Positions 17,089 to 26,158 of a DNA stretch of 36,786 nt are shown piece by piece; position 1 is the first letter of the stretch, and each line of letters begins with the position of its first letter. Position numbers and translations under genes: made by a program. Where the stretch lies: contig QJYB01000093.1 of the NCBI GenBank assembly GCA_003247835.1, positions 1-36,786 on the forward strand, read 5' to 3'. The stretch is from Gammaproteobacteria bacterium (GTDB lineage Bacteria > Pseudomonadota > Gammaproteobacteria > Pseudomonadales > Azotimanducaceae). The notes under the pieces were generated by a model that was not told the origin of the DNA, searched no databases, and was given only the letters and a program-made list of their open reading frames with translations.

Positions 17089-18873
17089 ATGAAAGCCACC
17101 AACATTTTCGATCCAAACTACTTCCACAAGGTCGTCGACTGCCAGTGGGCGTGTCCGGCGCACACACCGGTTCCCGAGTACATCCGCCTGATCGCGCAGG
17201 AACGATATACCGAAGCGTACATGCTTAACTGGGATTCCAACGTGTTCCCGGGCATTCTCGGACGGACCTGCGACCGACCCTGCGAGCCCGCCTGCCGACG
17301 GGTGCGCACGGAAGAGAAGCCGGTGGCCATCTGCCGGCTGAAACGCGTTGCTGCAGACAACAAGGGCGACGTCTCGGCGTACATGCCCAAGGTTCCGACC
17401 CGCAAGAACGGCAAGCGGGTGGCACTCATCGGCGCGGGACCGGCTTCGCTGGCGGTGGCCAGGGATCTGCTGCCGCAGGGCTATGAGGTCCACCTCTTCG
17501 AGAAGGACCCTGCGGGCGGCGGCATGATGCGCTCCCAGATTCCGGCCTTCCGGCTGCCCATCGAGGTGCTCGAGGAAGAGGTTGATCGCATTCTCGACAT
17601 GGGGGTGATCACCCACTTCAACCACGAGATCACCAGCATGAAGGCGTTCCTCGACGACGAGGACTTCGATGCGGTGTTCGTCGGCACCGGTGCGCCGCGC
17701 GGTCGGGACCTGGACCTGCCGGGCCGCGATGCCGTGAACGATCATGTTTCCATCGGCATCGACTGGCTCTCCAGCGTCGCTTTCGGGCACACCAGCCGGA
17801 TCGATGGCAAGGTCATCGTCATGGGCGGTGGTAACACCGCCATGGACTGCTGCCGGACAGCGAAGCGTCTCGGGGCTGAGTCCGTCACCGTGGTGGTCCG
17901 ATCAGCGTTCGAGGTCATGAAGGCTTCGGAGTGGGAGAAAGAGGATGCCATGAGCGAAGGCATCCCCATCGTCAACAACCGGCCGCCGAAAGAGTTCGTC
18001 CATGAGAACGGCCGGCTGAAGGGCGTGATATTCGAATGTGTCAAACCGGTGGAGGAGAACGGCAGGCTCAAGTACGTGCCGAGCGGCGAGCCCGACGTCT
18101 TCATGGAAGCCGACCACATCCTGATGGCCATCGGGCAGGACAACCACTGTCCGTGGATCGAGCGCGACCTCGGCATCGAGTTCGACAAATGGGACTGTCC
18201 CATCCTGGACGAGGACACCCTGCAGTCTTCGAATCCGAAGGTCTTTTTCGGCGGCGATGCGGCACTCGGCCCGGAAAATATCATCTGGGCGTCGGCTCAC
18301 GCTCACAAGGCGGCGATCTCGATTCATCTGTTCTGTCAGGGCAGGGACCTGAAAGCCGATCGGCCGCCCGAAGGCGTGAACCTGATCAGCCAGAAGATGG
18401 GCGTTCACGAGTGGAGCTACGACAGCCAGCACGACCCATCCGCCCGCTACCTGGTTCCCCACGTCGAACGCAAGGTCGCGCTCGCCGACATCAAGGTCGA
18501 GGTGGAGCTCGGTTTCGACAGAGCGCTGGGTGCCAAGGAAGCGCAGCGATGTCTCAACTGCGACGTCCAGACGGTGTTCGCTCAGAAGCTCTGCATCGAG
18601 TGCGATGCCTGCGTGGACATCTGTCCGATGGACTGCATCACGTTCACGGAGAATGCGGAGGAGGGTGAGCTCCGCGCGCGACTTACAGCACCCGCAGGCA
18701 ACGTGGAACAGGCGCTGTACGTATCGGGCGAGCTCGGCACCGGCCGTGTCATGGTCAAGGACGAGGATGTCTGTGTGCACTGCGGCCTGTGTGCGGAGCG
18801 TTGTCCCACCAATGCCTGGGACATGCAGAAGTCCGTTTTTCACATCCCCCAGCTGGGGTCCTACGCAGAATGA
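17089..18873 (+). CDS. GltD-like FAD/NAD(P) oxidoreductase with C-terminal 2x[4Fe-4S] ferredoxin domain, partner of KorAB
   Basis: The 594-residue protein has three parts. Residues 1-100 carry the N-terminal cysteine-rich iron-sulfur region of glutamate-synthase small subunits (C18, C22, then C61-C65-C69 in GRTCDRPCEPACRR). Residues about 108-425 are two Rossmann domains: FAD-binding VALIGAGPASLAVA (111-124) and NAD(P)-binding VIVMGGGNTAMD (242-253). Residues about 500-575 hold two CxxCxxCxxxC motifs (C502-C512 and C562-C572), a bacterial-type ferredoxin. GltD-like modules pass electrons between NAD(P)H and iron-sulfur centres. Fused to a ferredoxin and overlapping korA by ATGA, the protein most likely moves electrons from the KorAB oxidoreductase to NAD(P), or back. 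No GltB large subunit is nearby, so glutamate synthase activity is unlikely. Confidence 0.88.
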   Translation: MKATNIFDPNYFHKVVDCQWACPAHTPVPEYIRLIAQERYTEAYMLNWDSNVFPGILGRTCDRPCEPACRRVRTEEKPVAICRLKRVAADNKGDVSAYMPKVPTRKNGKRVALIGAGPASLAVARDLLPQGYEVHLFEKDPAGGGMMRSQIPAFRLPIEVLEEEVDRILDMGVITHFNHEITSMKAFLDDEDFDAVFVGTGAPRGRDLDLPGRDAVNDHVSIGIDWLSSVAFGHTSRIDGKVIVMGGGNTAMDCCRTAKRLGAESVTVVVRSAFEVMKASEWEKEDAMSEGIPIVNNRPPKEFVHENGRLKGVIFECVKPVEENGRLKYVPSGEPDVFMEADHILMAIGQDNHCPWIERDLGIEFDKWDCPILDEDTLQSSNPKVFFGGDAALGPENIIWASAHAHKAAISIHLFCQGRDLKADRPPEGVNLISQKMGVHEWSYDSQHDPSARYLVPHVERKVALADIKVEVELGFDRALGAKEAQRCLNCDVQTVFAQKLCIECDACVDICPMDCITFTENAEEGELRARLTAPAGNVEQALYVSGELGTGRVMVKDEDVCVHCGLCAERCPTNAWDMQKSVFHIPQLGSYAE

Positions 18874-20693
18874 CGACGTACAACGATTTCGTGATCCGGT
18901 TCGCCAACGTCAACGGGTCGGGATCGGCCTCCGCCAACGGCATGTTCGCCAAGGCACTGTTCCGCATGGGTATACCCGTATCCACGCGCAACATCTTTCC
19001 GTCCAACATTCAGGGCCTGCCGACGTGGTTCGAAGTCCGGGTGAGTGACAAAGGCTATCTCGGCCGGCGGGAAGGTGTGGACATCATGGTGGCCATGAAC
19101 GCCGAAACCTTCGAAGAGGACGTGGCCGCCGTGAAGCCGGGCGGTTTCCTGCTGTTCGACAACACCAAGGCGCTGGCACTCAACCTGAAGCGCAGCGACA
19201 TCACCGAGATCGGTATCCCGCTGACCGACCTGCTGTTGCCCGTGTTCACGGACATCAAGCAACGCGGGCTGTTCAAGAACATCACCTATCTGGGCGCGCT
19301 GGCCGCGCTGCTGAACATCGAGTTCGATGTGATCACCGGCATGGTCTCCACCCAGTACGCGGGTAAGGACGCGCTGATTGCGCCGAACATCAGAGCACTG
19401 GAAATCGGCCGCGAGTACGCCCGCCAGTACCTGCCGTGTCCGCTGCCGTTCCAGGTCAGGCGCATGGACGCCAACGGCGACAGGATTATGGTGGATGGCA
19501 ACGCGGCTGCGGCCATCGGCGCCCTTTATGGTGGCGCGACCGTCTGTGCCTGGTACCCGATCACCCCGTCCACCTCCGTGGCGGAGTCTTTCGAGCAGTA
19601 CGCCAACAAGCTCCGTGTGGATCCGGACTGCGGCCGCAGGCGGTTTGCGGTGATCCAGGCGGAGGACGAGCTGTCTGCCATCGGCATCGTCATTGGTGCC
19701 GGCTGGAACGGAGCCCGTTCCTTCACGGCGACCAGCGGCCCGGGCATCTCACTCATGAGCGAGTTCCTGGGGCTGGCCTATTTTGCCGAGATTCCCGCCG
19801 TAGTGATGGACATCCAGCGGGCCGGTCCGTCCACGGGTATGCCGACCCGTACTCAGCAGGCAGACCTGCTCTCGGCGGCATACGCCTCCCATGGCGATAC
19901 CAGGCACGTGCTGCTCTTCCCGTCCACCCCGAAGGAATGCTTCGAGTTCGCTGCGCAGGCTTTCGATCTCGCCGACCGCCTGCAGACACCCGTACTGCTC
20001 ATGAGCGATCTGGAGCTCGGCATGAACGACAACCTGTCGGAGCCGTTTGCCTGGGACGACACGCGGGCCTATGACCGCGGCAAGGTACTCGACGCCGACG
20101 ACCTGGACCGGATCGAGCGTTTCGGCCGCTATCTGGACGTGGACGGCGACGGCATCGGCTACCGGACCTATCCGGGCACCCATCCGACGAAAGGTGCCTT
20201 CTTCACCCGCGGCACGTCCCGCGACGAGTACGCGCGATACACGGAATCTCCGGAAGCCTACGTCCAGAACATGGATCGGCTGCTCAAGAAGTGGAAAACG
20301 GCGGCAACGCTGGTACCGAAGGCCGAAATCGGTGGCAGCGGTCACCGTGCGGGCATCCTCTTTTACGGCACCTCGGCGCTGCCGATGCAGGAAGCGCTCG
20401 ACCTGCTGACCGAGGAGGGGATCCATCTCGACACGCTGCGCGTGCGCGGCTTCCCCTTCGGCGCCGAGGTCTACCAGTTCATCGATGCGCACGATTTCGT
20501 CTTTGTAGTCGATCAGAACCGGGATGCGCAGATGAAGACCCTGCTGGTCACGGAAGGCGGGCTGGATCCTGCGACGCTGATCTCGGTGCTCTACTTCGGC
20601 GGGTTGTCCATCTCTGCGGACACCATTCAGGCGCAGGTTTCCGAATACTTCACGGAGCAGAAGCTTCCAAGGTTGACCGAGGTGAAATCATGA
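18870..20693 (+). CDS. korA: 2-oxoacid:ferredoxin oxidoreductase, fused gamma-alpha subunit (KorA type)
   Basis: The 607-residue protein joins the gamma domain (residues about 1-190, with RFANVNGSGSASANGMFAKAL and FEVRVSDKGYLGRR) to the alpha (pyrimidine-binding) domain (about 205-607, with WYPITPSTSVAESFEQY, FTATSGPGISLMSEFLGLAYF and DIQRAGPSTGMPTRTQQADL). That gamma-alpha order and length are typical of 2-oxoglutarate:ferredoxin oxidoreductases. The enzyme decarboxylates a 2-oxoacid with CoA and reduces ferredoxin. The ATG at 18870 overlaps the upstream stop; an in-frame start further upstream would lie inside the ferredoxin domain of the previous gene. The stop overlaps korB in the same ATGA way, so the three genes are one translationally coupled unit. 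Confidence 0.92.
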   Translation: MTTYNDFVIRFANVNGSGSASANGMFAKALFRMGIPVSTRNIFPSNIQGLPTWFEVRVSDKGYLGRREGVDIMVAMNAETFEEDVAAVKPGGFLLFDNTKALALNLKRSDITEIGIPLTDLLLPVFTDIKQRGLFKNITYLGALAALLNIEFDVITGMVSTQYAGKDALIAPNIRALEIGREYARQYLPCPLPFQVRRMDANGDRIMVDGNAAAAIGALYGGATVCAWYPITPSTSVAESFEQYANKLRVDPDCGRRRFAVIQAEDELSAIGIVIGAGWNGARSFTATSGPGISLMSEFLGLAYFAEIPAVVMDIQRAGPSTGMPTRTQQADLLSAAYASHGDTRHVLLFPSTPKECFEFAAQAFDLADRLQTPVLLMSDLELGMNDNLSEPFAWDDTRAYDRGKVLDADDLDRIERFGRYLDVDGDGIGYRTYPGTHPTKGAFFTRGTSRDEYARYTESPEAYVQNMDRLLKKWKTAATLVPKAEIGGSGHRAGILFYGTSALPMQEALDLLTEEGIHLDTLRVRGFPFGAEVYQFIDAHDFVFVVDQNRDAQMKTLLVTEGGLDPATLISVLYFGGLSISADTIQAQVSEYFTEQKLPRLTEVKS

Positions 20694-21745
20694 CCTTTGT
20701 TGCCAAACCCAGAGTTCACCATCCCAAACTGCCGATCAATGAGATCGGCCTGACCCGTCGGGATTACGAAGGCCCCGTCTCCACGCTGTGCGCAGGCTGC
20801 GGCCACGACTCCGTGAGCGCCGCCATCGTCGCCGCCTGTGCGGAACTCTCTCTGCCACCGCACAAGTTCGCGAAGATCTCGGGGATCGGTTGCTCGTCGA
20901 AGACGCCGAGCTACTTCCTGTCGAAATCGCATGGCTTCAACTCAGTGCACGGGCGGATGCCTTCGGTTGCGACCGGTGCGAACCTCGCAAACCGAGAGCT
21001 CTACTGCATCGGCGTCTCGGGAGACGGCGACACGGCGTCCATCGGTCTGGGTCAGTTCGCCCACATCGTCCGCCGCCGCATCAACATGCTCTACATCGTC
21101 GACAATAACGGCACCTACGGCCTCACCAAGGGACAGTTCTCCGCCACCAACGACAAGGGCTCCACCAGCAAGAAGGGTTCGCCGAATCTCTACGAGCCCA
21201 TCGATCTGGTGTCCATGGCGCTGCAGATCGGCGCCAGCTTCGTGGCCCGCAGCTTTTCCGGTGACAAGAAACAGCTCGTGCCGCTGATCAAGGCCGGTCT
21301 CATGCACAAGGGATTCGCCTTCATCGACGTCATCTCGCCGTGTGTGGCGTTCAACAACCACCAGGGTTCGACGAAAAGCTACGAGTACGTCCGGGATCAC
21401 AGCGAAACGGTCACCGTGTCAGATTACTTTCAGCCTCATGACGAGATCACGGTGGATTACGATCCGGGCTCGAGCGAGGATGTGAAAATGCCGGACGGCT
21501 CTACCCTGAGGCTGCACAAGCTCGACCGGGACTTCGACGTTCACGACCGCGTCAACGCGCTGAATTACGTGCAGAAGCGACAGGCCGAAGGCGAGGTGGT
21601 TACCGGCCTGCTCTACGTGGATCCGGACGCCTCGGACTGTCACGAAATTCTCGATACGGTGCAGCGGCCCCTGAACGAGCTGGGCGAAGCGGAGCTGTGT
21701 CCGGGCAACGCGGCGCTGCACGCGATCAACGACAGCTTCCGCTGA
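20690..21745 (+). CDS. korB: 2-oxoacid:ferredoxin oxidoreductase beta subunit (KorB type, TPP-binding)
   Basis: The 351-residue protein has CAGCGHD (C34, C37) and IGCSSK (C68), cysteines expected for the [4Fe-4S] cluster. The TPP/Mg signature runs from SGDGDTASIG (110-119) to YIVDNNGTYGLTKGQ (135-149), the last part typical of KorB. FIDVISPCVAFNN near residue 220 supplies a further conserved cysteine. It binds thiamine diphosphate and carries out decarboxylation with KorA. The C-terminal 90 residues are longer than in many archaeal beta subunits. The ATG at 20690 overlaps the korA stop. The operon ends here at the hairpin terminator 21774-21794. Substrate (2-oxoglutarate rather than pyruvate) is inferred from the KorA/KorB sequence type. 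Confidence 0.92.
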   Translation: MTFVAKPRVHHPKLPINEIGLTRRDYEGPVSTLCAGCGHDSVSAAIVAACAELSLPPHKFAKISGIGCSSKTPSYFLSKSHGFNSVHGRMPSVATGANLANRELYCIGVSGDGDTASIGLGQFAHIVRRRINMLYIVDNNGTYGLTKGQFSATNDKGSTSKKGSPNLYEPIDLVSMALQIGASFVARSFSGDKKQLVPLIKAGLMHKGFAFIDVISPCVAFNNHQGSTKSYEYVRDHSETVTVSDYFQPHDEITVDYDPGSSEDVKMPDGSTLRLHKLDRDFDVHDRVNALNYVQKRQAEGEVVTGLLYVDPDASDCHEILDTVQRPLNELGEAELCPGNAALHAINDSFR

Positions 21746-21773
21746 CCTCAAGGTACGGCGGTATCCCGCAGAT

Positions 21774-21794
21774 GCCCGCGTGGCGCGGGCTTTT
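21774..21794 (+). terminator. Rho-independent terminator of the korAB operon
   Basis: A perfect 7-bp GC stem GCCCGCG/CGCGGGC with a TGG loop is followed by TTTT. It lies 28 nt after the korB stop. Confidence 0.88.
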
Positions 21795-21840
21795 CCGGCT
21801 CGGGCATCGCAAACGTTTACATCGCCATGGAACAGCGGTT

Positions 21841-21869
21841 GTTGCCCCGTAAAAGCCAACTTTTCATAA
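21841..21869 (+). promoter_or_regulatory. Possible sigma-70 promoter of the GAPDH gene
   Basis: TTGCCC (21841-21846) and CATAAT (21864-21869) are separated by 17 bp in an otherwise GC-rich gap between the korB terminator and the GTG at 21900. The leader would be about 25 nt. Confidence 0.55.
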
Positions 21870-21899
21870 TACGCGCCCTCAAACGCCTGAGGATCTCCC

Positions 21900-23372
21900 G
21901 TGGCCCTACCGAGTCTCGACGACTATTTCCCCGACTGGAAAGAACGCGAAGCCCTCGCTGAGGCGATGATTCCCATCATCGGACGCCTCTACCGCCGTAA
22001 CGTGGTGTCCTACTGCTACGGCCGGGCGCTCTACAACCAGAGCGTCATGCAGATCATGAAGACCCACCGCTACGTGCGGCAGCTGGAGCCGGGCAACGAG
22101 TTGTCCGAGTTCGAGAGCTATCCGATCCTGGAAGCGCTTTCTCAGCTGGATCTGGGCCCATCGCACATAGACGTCGGCAAGCTCGCGTTCAAGTACATGG
22201 AGGAGTCCGCATCGAGCAGCATCACACCCCTGGAATTCTGCGAGCGAGAGTGTGCCGAGGTGATCGGCCGTCACATCCCGCCGCTGGAGAAACCTCAGGA
22301 CGTGGTGCTCTACGGCTTCGGCCGTATCGGCCGGCTGCTGGCGAGGCTGCTGATCGAGAAAACGGGCGGCGGCGGCCAGCTGCGCCTTCGGGCTATCGTC
22401 GTTCGCGGCGGCAAGGACGACGATCTGGTCAAGCGTGCTTCGCTCCTGCGCCGGGACTCCGTGCACGGCAGCTTCCAGGGCACGATCCGGATCGATCCCG
22501 AGAATCAGTGCATCATCGCCAACGGCAACGTGATCCGCATGATCTATGCGGCGAGCCCGGCCGAGGTGGACTACACGGCCTACGGCATCCACGACGCCAT
22601 CATCATCGACAATACCGGTGCCTGGCGCGACGAGGCAGGGCTCGGCGAACACCTGAAGTGCCCGGGTGCGGCGAAGGTGATTCTCACCGCGCCGGGCAAG
22701 GGCCCGATCAAGGACATCGTCTCCGGCGTGAACAGCAACGAGATCGAGCAGACAGACAGGATCCTGGCGGCTGCCTCGTGCACCACCAACGCCATCGTTC
22801 CCGTGCTCAAGGCCATGAACGACGAGTTCGGGATCGTCTCGGGGCATATGGAGACCGTCCACGCCTACACGCCGGACCAGAATCTGCTGGACAACTACCA
22901 CAAGAAGAATCGCCGGGGCCGCGGGGCGCCGCTGAACATGGTGATCACGGAAACCGGCGCCTCCAAGGCAGTGGTCAAGCTCCTTCCCGAGCTGGCCGGC
23001 AAGCTCACCGGTAACGCCATCCGGGTCCCCACACCGGACGTCAGCCTGGCCATCCTGAACCTGACCCTGGGCCGGGAAACCAGTCTCGAGGAGGTGAACG
23101 ACTATCTCCGCTACACATCGATGCACTCCAACATGCAGCGCCAGATCGACTTCACCACCTCGCCGGAGGTGGTCTCCAGCGATTTCGTCGGCAACCGGCA
23201 CGCCTGCATCGTCGATGGCGGCGCCACCATCGTGAAGGACAATCAGGTCGTTCTCTACGTCTGGTACGACAACGAGTTCGGTTACACCTGCCAGGTGGTG
23301 CGGGTCGTTCAGAAGTGGGCGGGCATCTCGTATCCGCTCATCCCCGATGAGGTGGTCAAGCAGGGCTTCTGA
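21900..23372 (+). CDS. Glyceraldehyde-3-phosphate dehydrogenase, long pseudomonad type
   Basis: The 490-residue protein carries about 130 extra N-terminal residues (REALAEAMIPIIGRLYRRN, FESYPILEALSQLDLG, SHIDVGKLAFKYM) before the classical GAPDH. The Rossmann motif is VVLYGFGRIGRLLARLL (about 135-151), the catalytic cysteine C294 (AASCTTNAIVP) with H321 as its base, and the C-terminal signature WYDNEFGYTCQVVRVV. The same long form lies next to mfd and nqr in Pseudomonas. It oxidises or reduces glyceraldehyde-3-phosphate with NAD(P); the N-terminal domain's role is not known to me, and cofactor preference and direction (glycolytic or gluconeogenic) cannot be read from the sequence. The start is GTG with AGGA upstream. 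It has its own promoter candidate and is isolated from nqrA by 253 bp. Confidence 0.95.
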   Translation: MALPSLDDYFPDWKEREALAEAMIPIIGRLYRRNVVSYCYGRALYNQSVMQIMKTHRYVRQLEPGNELSEFESYPILEALSQLDLGPSHIDVGKLAFKYMEESASSSITPLEFCERECAEVIGRHIPPLEKPQDVVLYGFGRIGRLLARLLIEKTGGGGQLRLRAIVVRGGKDDDLVKRASLLRRDSVHGSFQGTIRIDPENQCIIANGNVIRMIYAASPAEVDYTAYGIHDAIIIDNTGAWRDEAGLGEHLKCPGAAKVILTAPGKGPIKDIVSGVNSNEIEQTDRILAAASCTTNAIVPVLKAMNDEFGIVSGHMETVHAYTPDQNLLDNYHKKNRRGRGAPLNMVITETGASKAVVKLLPELAGKLTGNAIRVPTPDVSLAILNLTLGRETSLEEVNDYLRYTSMHSNMQRQIDFTTSPEVVSSDFVGNRHACIVDGGATIVKDNQVVLYVWYDNEFGYTCQVVRVVQKWAGISYPLIPDEVVKQGF

Positions 23373-23439
23373 TCGGCGCCAGGTGGAGGCGGGTACGGCG
23401 GACGGGATGAGCTCGGTGAGGCGATTTCGCTTGCGGACA

Positions 23440-23469
23440 TTGGCATCCTGAAAGGCACGCCACTATAAT
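23440..23469 (+). promoter_or_regulatory. Strong sigma-70 promoter of the nqr operon
   Basis: TTGGCA (23440-23445, five of six) and a perfect TATAAT (23464-23469) are separated by 18 bp. Transcription would begin near 23476 and give a leader of about 150 nt before nqrA. That leader has a 6-bp GC hairpin, GGGCAC/GTGCCC (23574-23591), not followed by a T run; I do not recognise a riboswitch in it. Confidence 0.75.
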
Positions 23470-23625
23470 TCGCGTGGCCTGCCGAGGTACGCAAGCGCTC
23501 CTGCCGACCGCCGCCTCTCTGAGCCGTAATGAGCCGAAAACAGTAGAGAACTCCTCGCCCGCTTCAGGCAGATGGGCACGTCATGGTGCCCGAAGTCCGG
23601 GCGCTAACTGCACAACTAATCGACC

Positions 23626-24969
23626 ATGATCAAAATAAAGAAAGGTCTCGACCTGCCCATTTCCGGGAAGCCGGAACAGCGGGTCGAAGACGCTCGGGCC
23701 GTGCGTTCAGTGGCCCTGCTCGGAGATGACTACCCCGGCATGAAACCCACCATGCTGGTTCAGGAAGGGGAGACGGTGCGCCGGGGACAGGCGCTCTTCT
23801 CCGACAAGAAAAACGAGGGTGTGCTCTACACCGCGCCGGTGGCAGGTCGGATCAGCGGGATCCATCGTGGCGCCAAGCGTGCCCTGCAGTCCGTGGTCAT
23901 CGACGTGGAAGGCAACGCCGCGGAATCCTTTCCGGGCGTAGGTGCCGGTGGCATAGCTTCGCTCACCTCCGAACGGGTGACTGAGACACTGGTGGCGAGC
24001 GGCCTGTGGACGGCTCTGCGAACGCGGCCGTTCTCGAGGGTACCGGCCATCGGCACCAGGCCGCACTCCATTTTCGTCACGGCAATGGACACCAATCCCC
24101 TGGCTGCAGATCCAGCGCTCATCATCGGCGCAGCCGAAGAGGCGTTCAAAGCGGGGCTGGATGCCCTGGCAAAGCTCACCGATGGCCCGGTTCACGTCTG
24201 CCACGAGGCGGCGAGCAGCGTCCCGCTCGGCAGCGACGGGCGTGCACAGGCCAGCGCTTTCGCGGGTATCCACCCGGCGGGCCTGCCGGGAACGCACATC
24301 CACTTTCTCGATCCGGTCGGCCCGAAGAAAACAGTCTGGTACGTCGGTTATCAGGACGTGATCGCTGCCGGCCGGCTGTTTCTGACGGGTGAGCTGGACA
24401 CGAGCCGGATCGTGGCCCTGGGCGGGCCCGGCGTGGAGCGACCGCGGCTCCTGAAAACCGTGCTCGGCGCGAACCTCACGGAGCTGACCGCAGGTGAGCT
24501 CGACGGCCGGGAGAACCGCATCATCTCGGGATCGGTGTTTTCCGGTCGCACGGCGGAATCGCCCGTGGATTTTCTGGGCCGCTACCACGTGCAGGTGTCC
24601 GTGCTGCCGGAGGACCGGGAGCGGCGCCTGATCGGCTACCTGTCACCAGGCACCCATCGACACTCGGTTTTCCCCATTTATCTCTCCAAGTGGCTGGGCG
24701 AGAAGGGCATCCAGTTCACCACCTCGACCAATGGCAGCCAGCGCGGCATGGTGCCGATCGGCACCTACGAAGCGGTGATGCCCCTGGACATCCTGCCGAC
24801 CCAGCTGCTGCGCGCACTGCTGGTCGGAGACCTGGACACGGCGGTCAATCTGGGTGCGCTGGAGCTCGACGAGGACGATGTCGCGCTGTGCACCTACGCC
24901 TGTCCGGCCAAGTACGAATACGGACCCGTGCTGCGCTCGGTTCTGGATACCATCGAGAAGGAGGGTTGA
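23626..24969 (+). CDS. nqrA: Na+-translocating NADH:quinone reductase subunit A
   Basis: The 447-residue protein matches NqrA in length and pattern: [16 protein letters not shown] at the start, [21 protein letters not shown] (biotinyl/lipoyl-like fold, about 45-65), [69 protein letters not shown], and the C-terminal [18 protein letters not shown]. NqrA is the peripheral cytoplasmic subunit of the sodium-pumping complex, implicated in ubiquinone interaction. It opens a six-gene operon in the canonical A-F order, 1 nt before the nqrB GTG, under the promoter at 23440. Confidence 0.97.
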   Translation: MIKIKKGLDLPISGKPEQRVEDARAVRSVALLGDDYPGMKPTMLVQEGETVRRGQALFSDKKNEGVLYTAPVAGRISGIHRGAKRALQSVVIDVEGNAAESFPGVGAGGIASLTSERVTETLVASGLWTALRTRPFSRVPAIGTRPHSIFVTAMDTNPLAADPALIIGAAEEAFKAGLDALAKLTDGPVHVCHEAASSVPLGSDGRAQASAFAGIHPAGLPGTHIHFLDPVGPKKTVWYVGYQDVIAAGRLFLTGELDTSRIVALGGPGVERPRLLKTVLGANLTELTAGELDGRENRIISGSVFSGRTAESPVDFLGRYHVQVSVLPEDRERRLIGYLSPGTHRHSVFPIYLSKWLGEKGIQFTTSTNGSQRGMVPIGTYEAVMPLDILPTQLLRALLVGDLDTAVNLGALELDEDDVALCTYACPAKYEYGPVLRSVLDTIEKEG

Positions 24970-24970
24970 C

Positions 24971-26158
24971 GTGAGCATCCGCTCCATCATGGACAGGATC
25001 GCCCCGAGCTTCGAGAAAGGCGGCCGGTTCCAGGCCCTTTATCCGGCCTTCGAGGCCATCGACACGGCCCTCTACACCCCCGGCGAGGTCACCCACCGGC
25101 CCGCTCACCTCCGCGACGGGCTGGACCTGAAGCGGATCATGATGACGGTGTGGATGTGCGCGTTCATTCCGGGACTCGTCGGCTGCTACTTTGTGGGCCT
25201 CAACGCCAATGAAGCCATGGCATCCATGGGCATGACGAGCGCCGATAACTGGCGGGCGCTGTTCCTCGATGTGCTGACAGGCTACAACCCGGCGAATCCC
25301 TGGGACAACATGATTCACGGGCTGGCCTACTTCATACCGCTTTACGTCACGGTCTTTCTCACAGGGATTGCCTTCGAGATCTGGTTTGCGTCCAAACGCG
25401 GACACGAGGTCAACGAAGGATTCTTCGTCACCAGCATTCTGTTCACCCTGACACTGCCCCCGGGAACCCCGCTGTGGATGGCCGCACTCGGCATCGTCTT
25501 CGGCGTGGTGATCGGCAAGGAGGTTTTCGGCGGCACCGGCAAGAACTTCCTCAACCCCGCGCTCACCGGTCGGGCTTTCCTCTACTTCGCCTACCCCGCA
25601 CAGATGTCCGGAGATTCGGTCTGGGTTGCGGTGGACGGCTACACCCGGGCCACCGCCCTCGGCACCGCAGCGCTGGGCGAGGGATACGGAGTGGACTGGT
25701 GGGACGCCTTCATCGGCAACATCGCCGGCTCGCTCGGCGAGACCTCGACGCTGGCCATCGCGATAGCAGCCGTGATCCTCATGGCGACGCGCATCGCCTC
25801 CTGGCGCATCATGCTCGGCTGCGTGGTGGGCCTGTTCCTCGGCGTCACGCTGTTCAACCTCATCGGCTCCGAGTCGAACCCCATGTTCGCCGTGCCCTTT
25901 CAGTGGCATCTGGTGCTGGGTGGATTTGCGTTCGGCGCCGTGTTCATGGCGACGGATCCTGTCTCCGCAGCCATGACCGACCGCGGGCGACTGATCTACG
26001 GGGTGCTCATCGGCGTCATGTGTGCACTGATCCGGGTGGTCAACCCGGCCTTCCCCGAAGGGATGATGCTGGCGATTCTGTTCGGTAACCTGTTTGCACC
26101 GCTCATCGATCACTTCGTGGTGCAATCCAACATCAAGCGGAGGCTGGCCCGTGTCTGA
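24971..26158 (+). CDS. nqrB: Na+-NQR subunit B (flavinylated membrane subunit)
   Basis: The 395-residue protein has the NqrB N-terminus ([27 protein letters not shown]) and about ten membrane helices. It carries a covalently bound FMN on a threonine and forms part of the sodium channel. The attachment threonine is T228 in [10 protein letters not shown] (222-231), where the usual D-x-x-S/T-G-A-T motif has Arg in the Gly place. [26 protein letters not shown] (split about 184-209) is the second conserved block. The GTG at 24971 is chosen because it lies just after the nqrA stop and gives the conserved start; an ATG at 24989 is possible. The 3' end overlaps nqrC by 8 nt. No apbE flavin transferase gene occurs in the window. 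Confidence 0.95.
   Translation: MSIRSIMDRIAPSFEKGGRFQALYPAFEAIDTALYTPGEVTHRPAHLRDGLDLKRIMMTVWMCAFIPGLVGCYFVGLNANEAMASMGMTSADNWRALFLDVLTGYNPANPWDNMIHGLAYFIPLYVTVFLTGIAFEIWFASKRGHEVNEGFFVTSILFTLTLPPGTPLWMAALGIVFGVVIGKEVFGGTGKNFLNPALTGRAFLYFAYPAQMSGDSVWVAVDGYTRATALGTAALGEGYGVDWWDAFIGNIAGSLGETSTLAIAIAAVILMATRIASWRIMLGCVVGLFLGVTLFNLIGSESNPMFAVPFQWHLVLGGFAFGAVFMATDPVSAAMTDRGRLIYGVLIGVMCALIRVVNPAFPEGMMLAILFGNLFAPLIDHFVVQSNIKRRLARV

Noticed and set aside
17072..17092. Five-codon leader peptide (ATG-E-E-V-R-A-stop) overlapping the GltD-like start
   Set aside because: It is only the end of a longer non-coding frame with no ribosome-binding site, too short to support.
23574..23591. Hairpin in the nqrA leader as a terminator or riboswitch
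   Set aside because: No T run follows the stem and I see no known riboswitch core, so I only note it.
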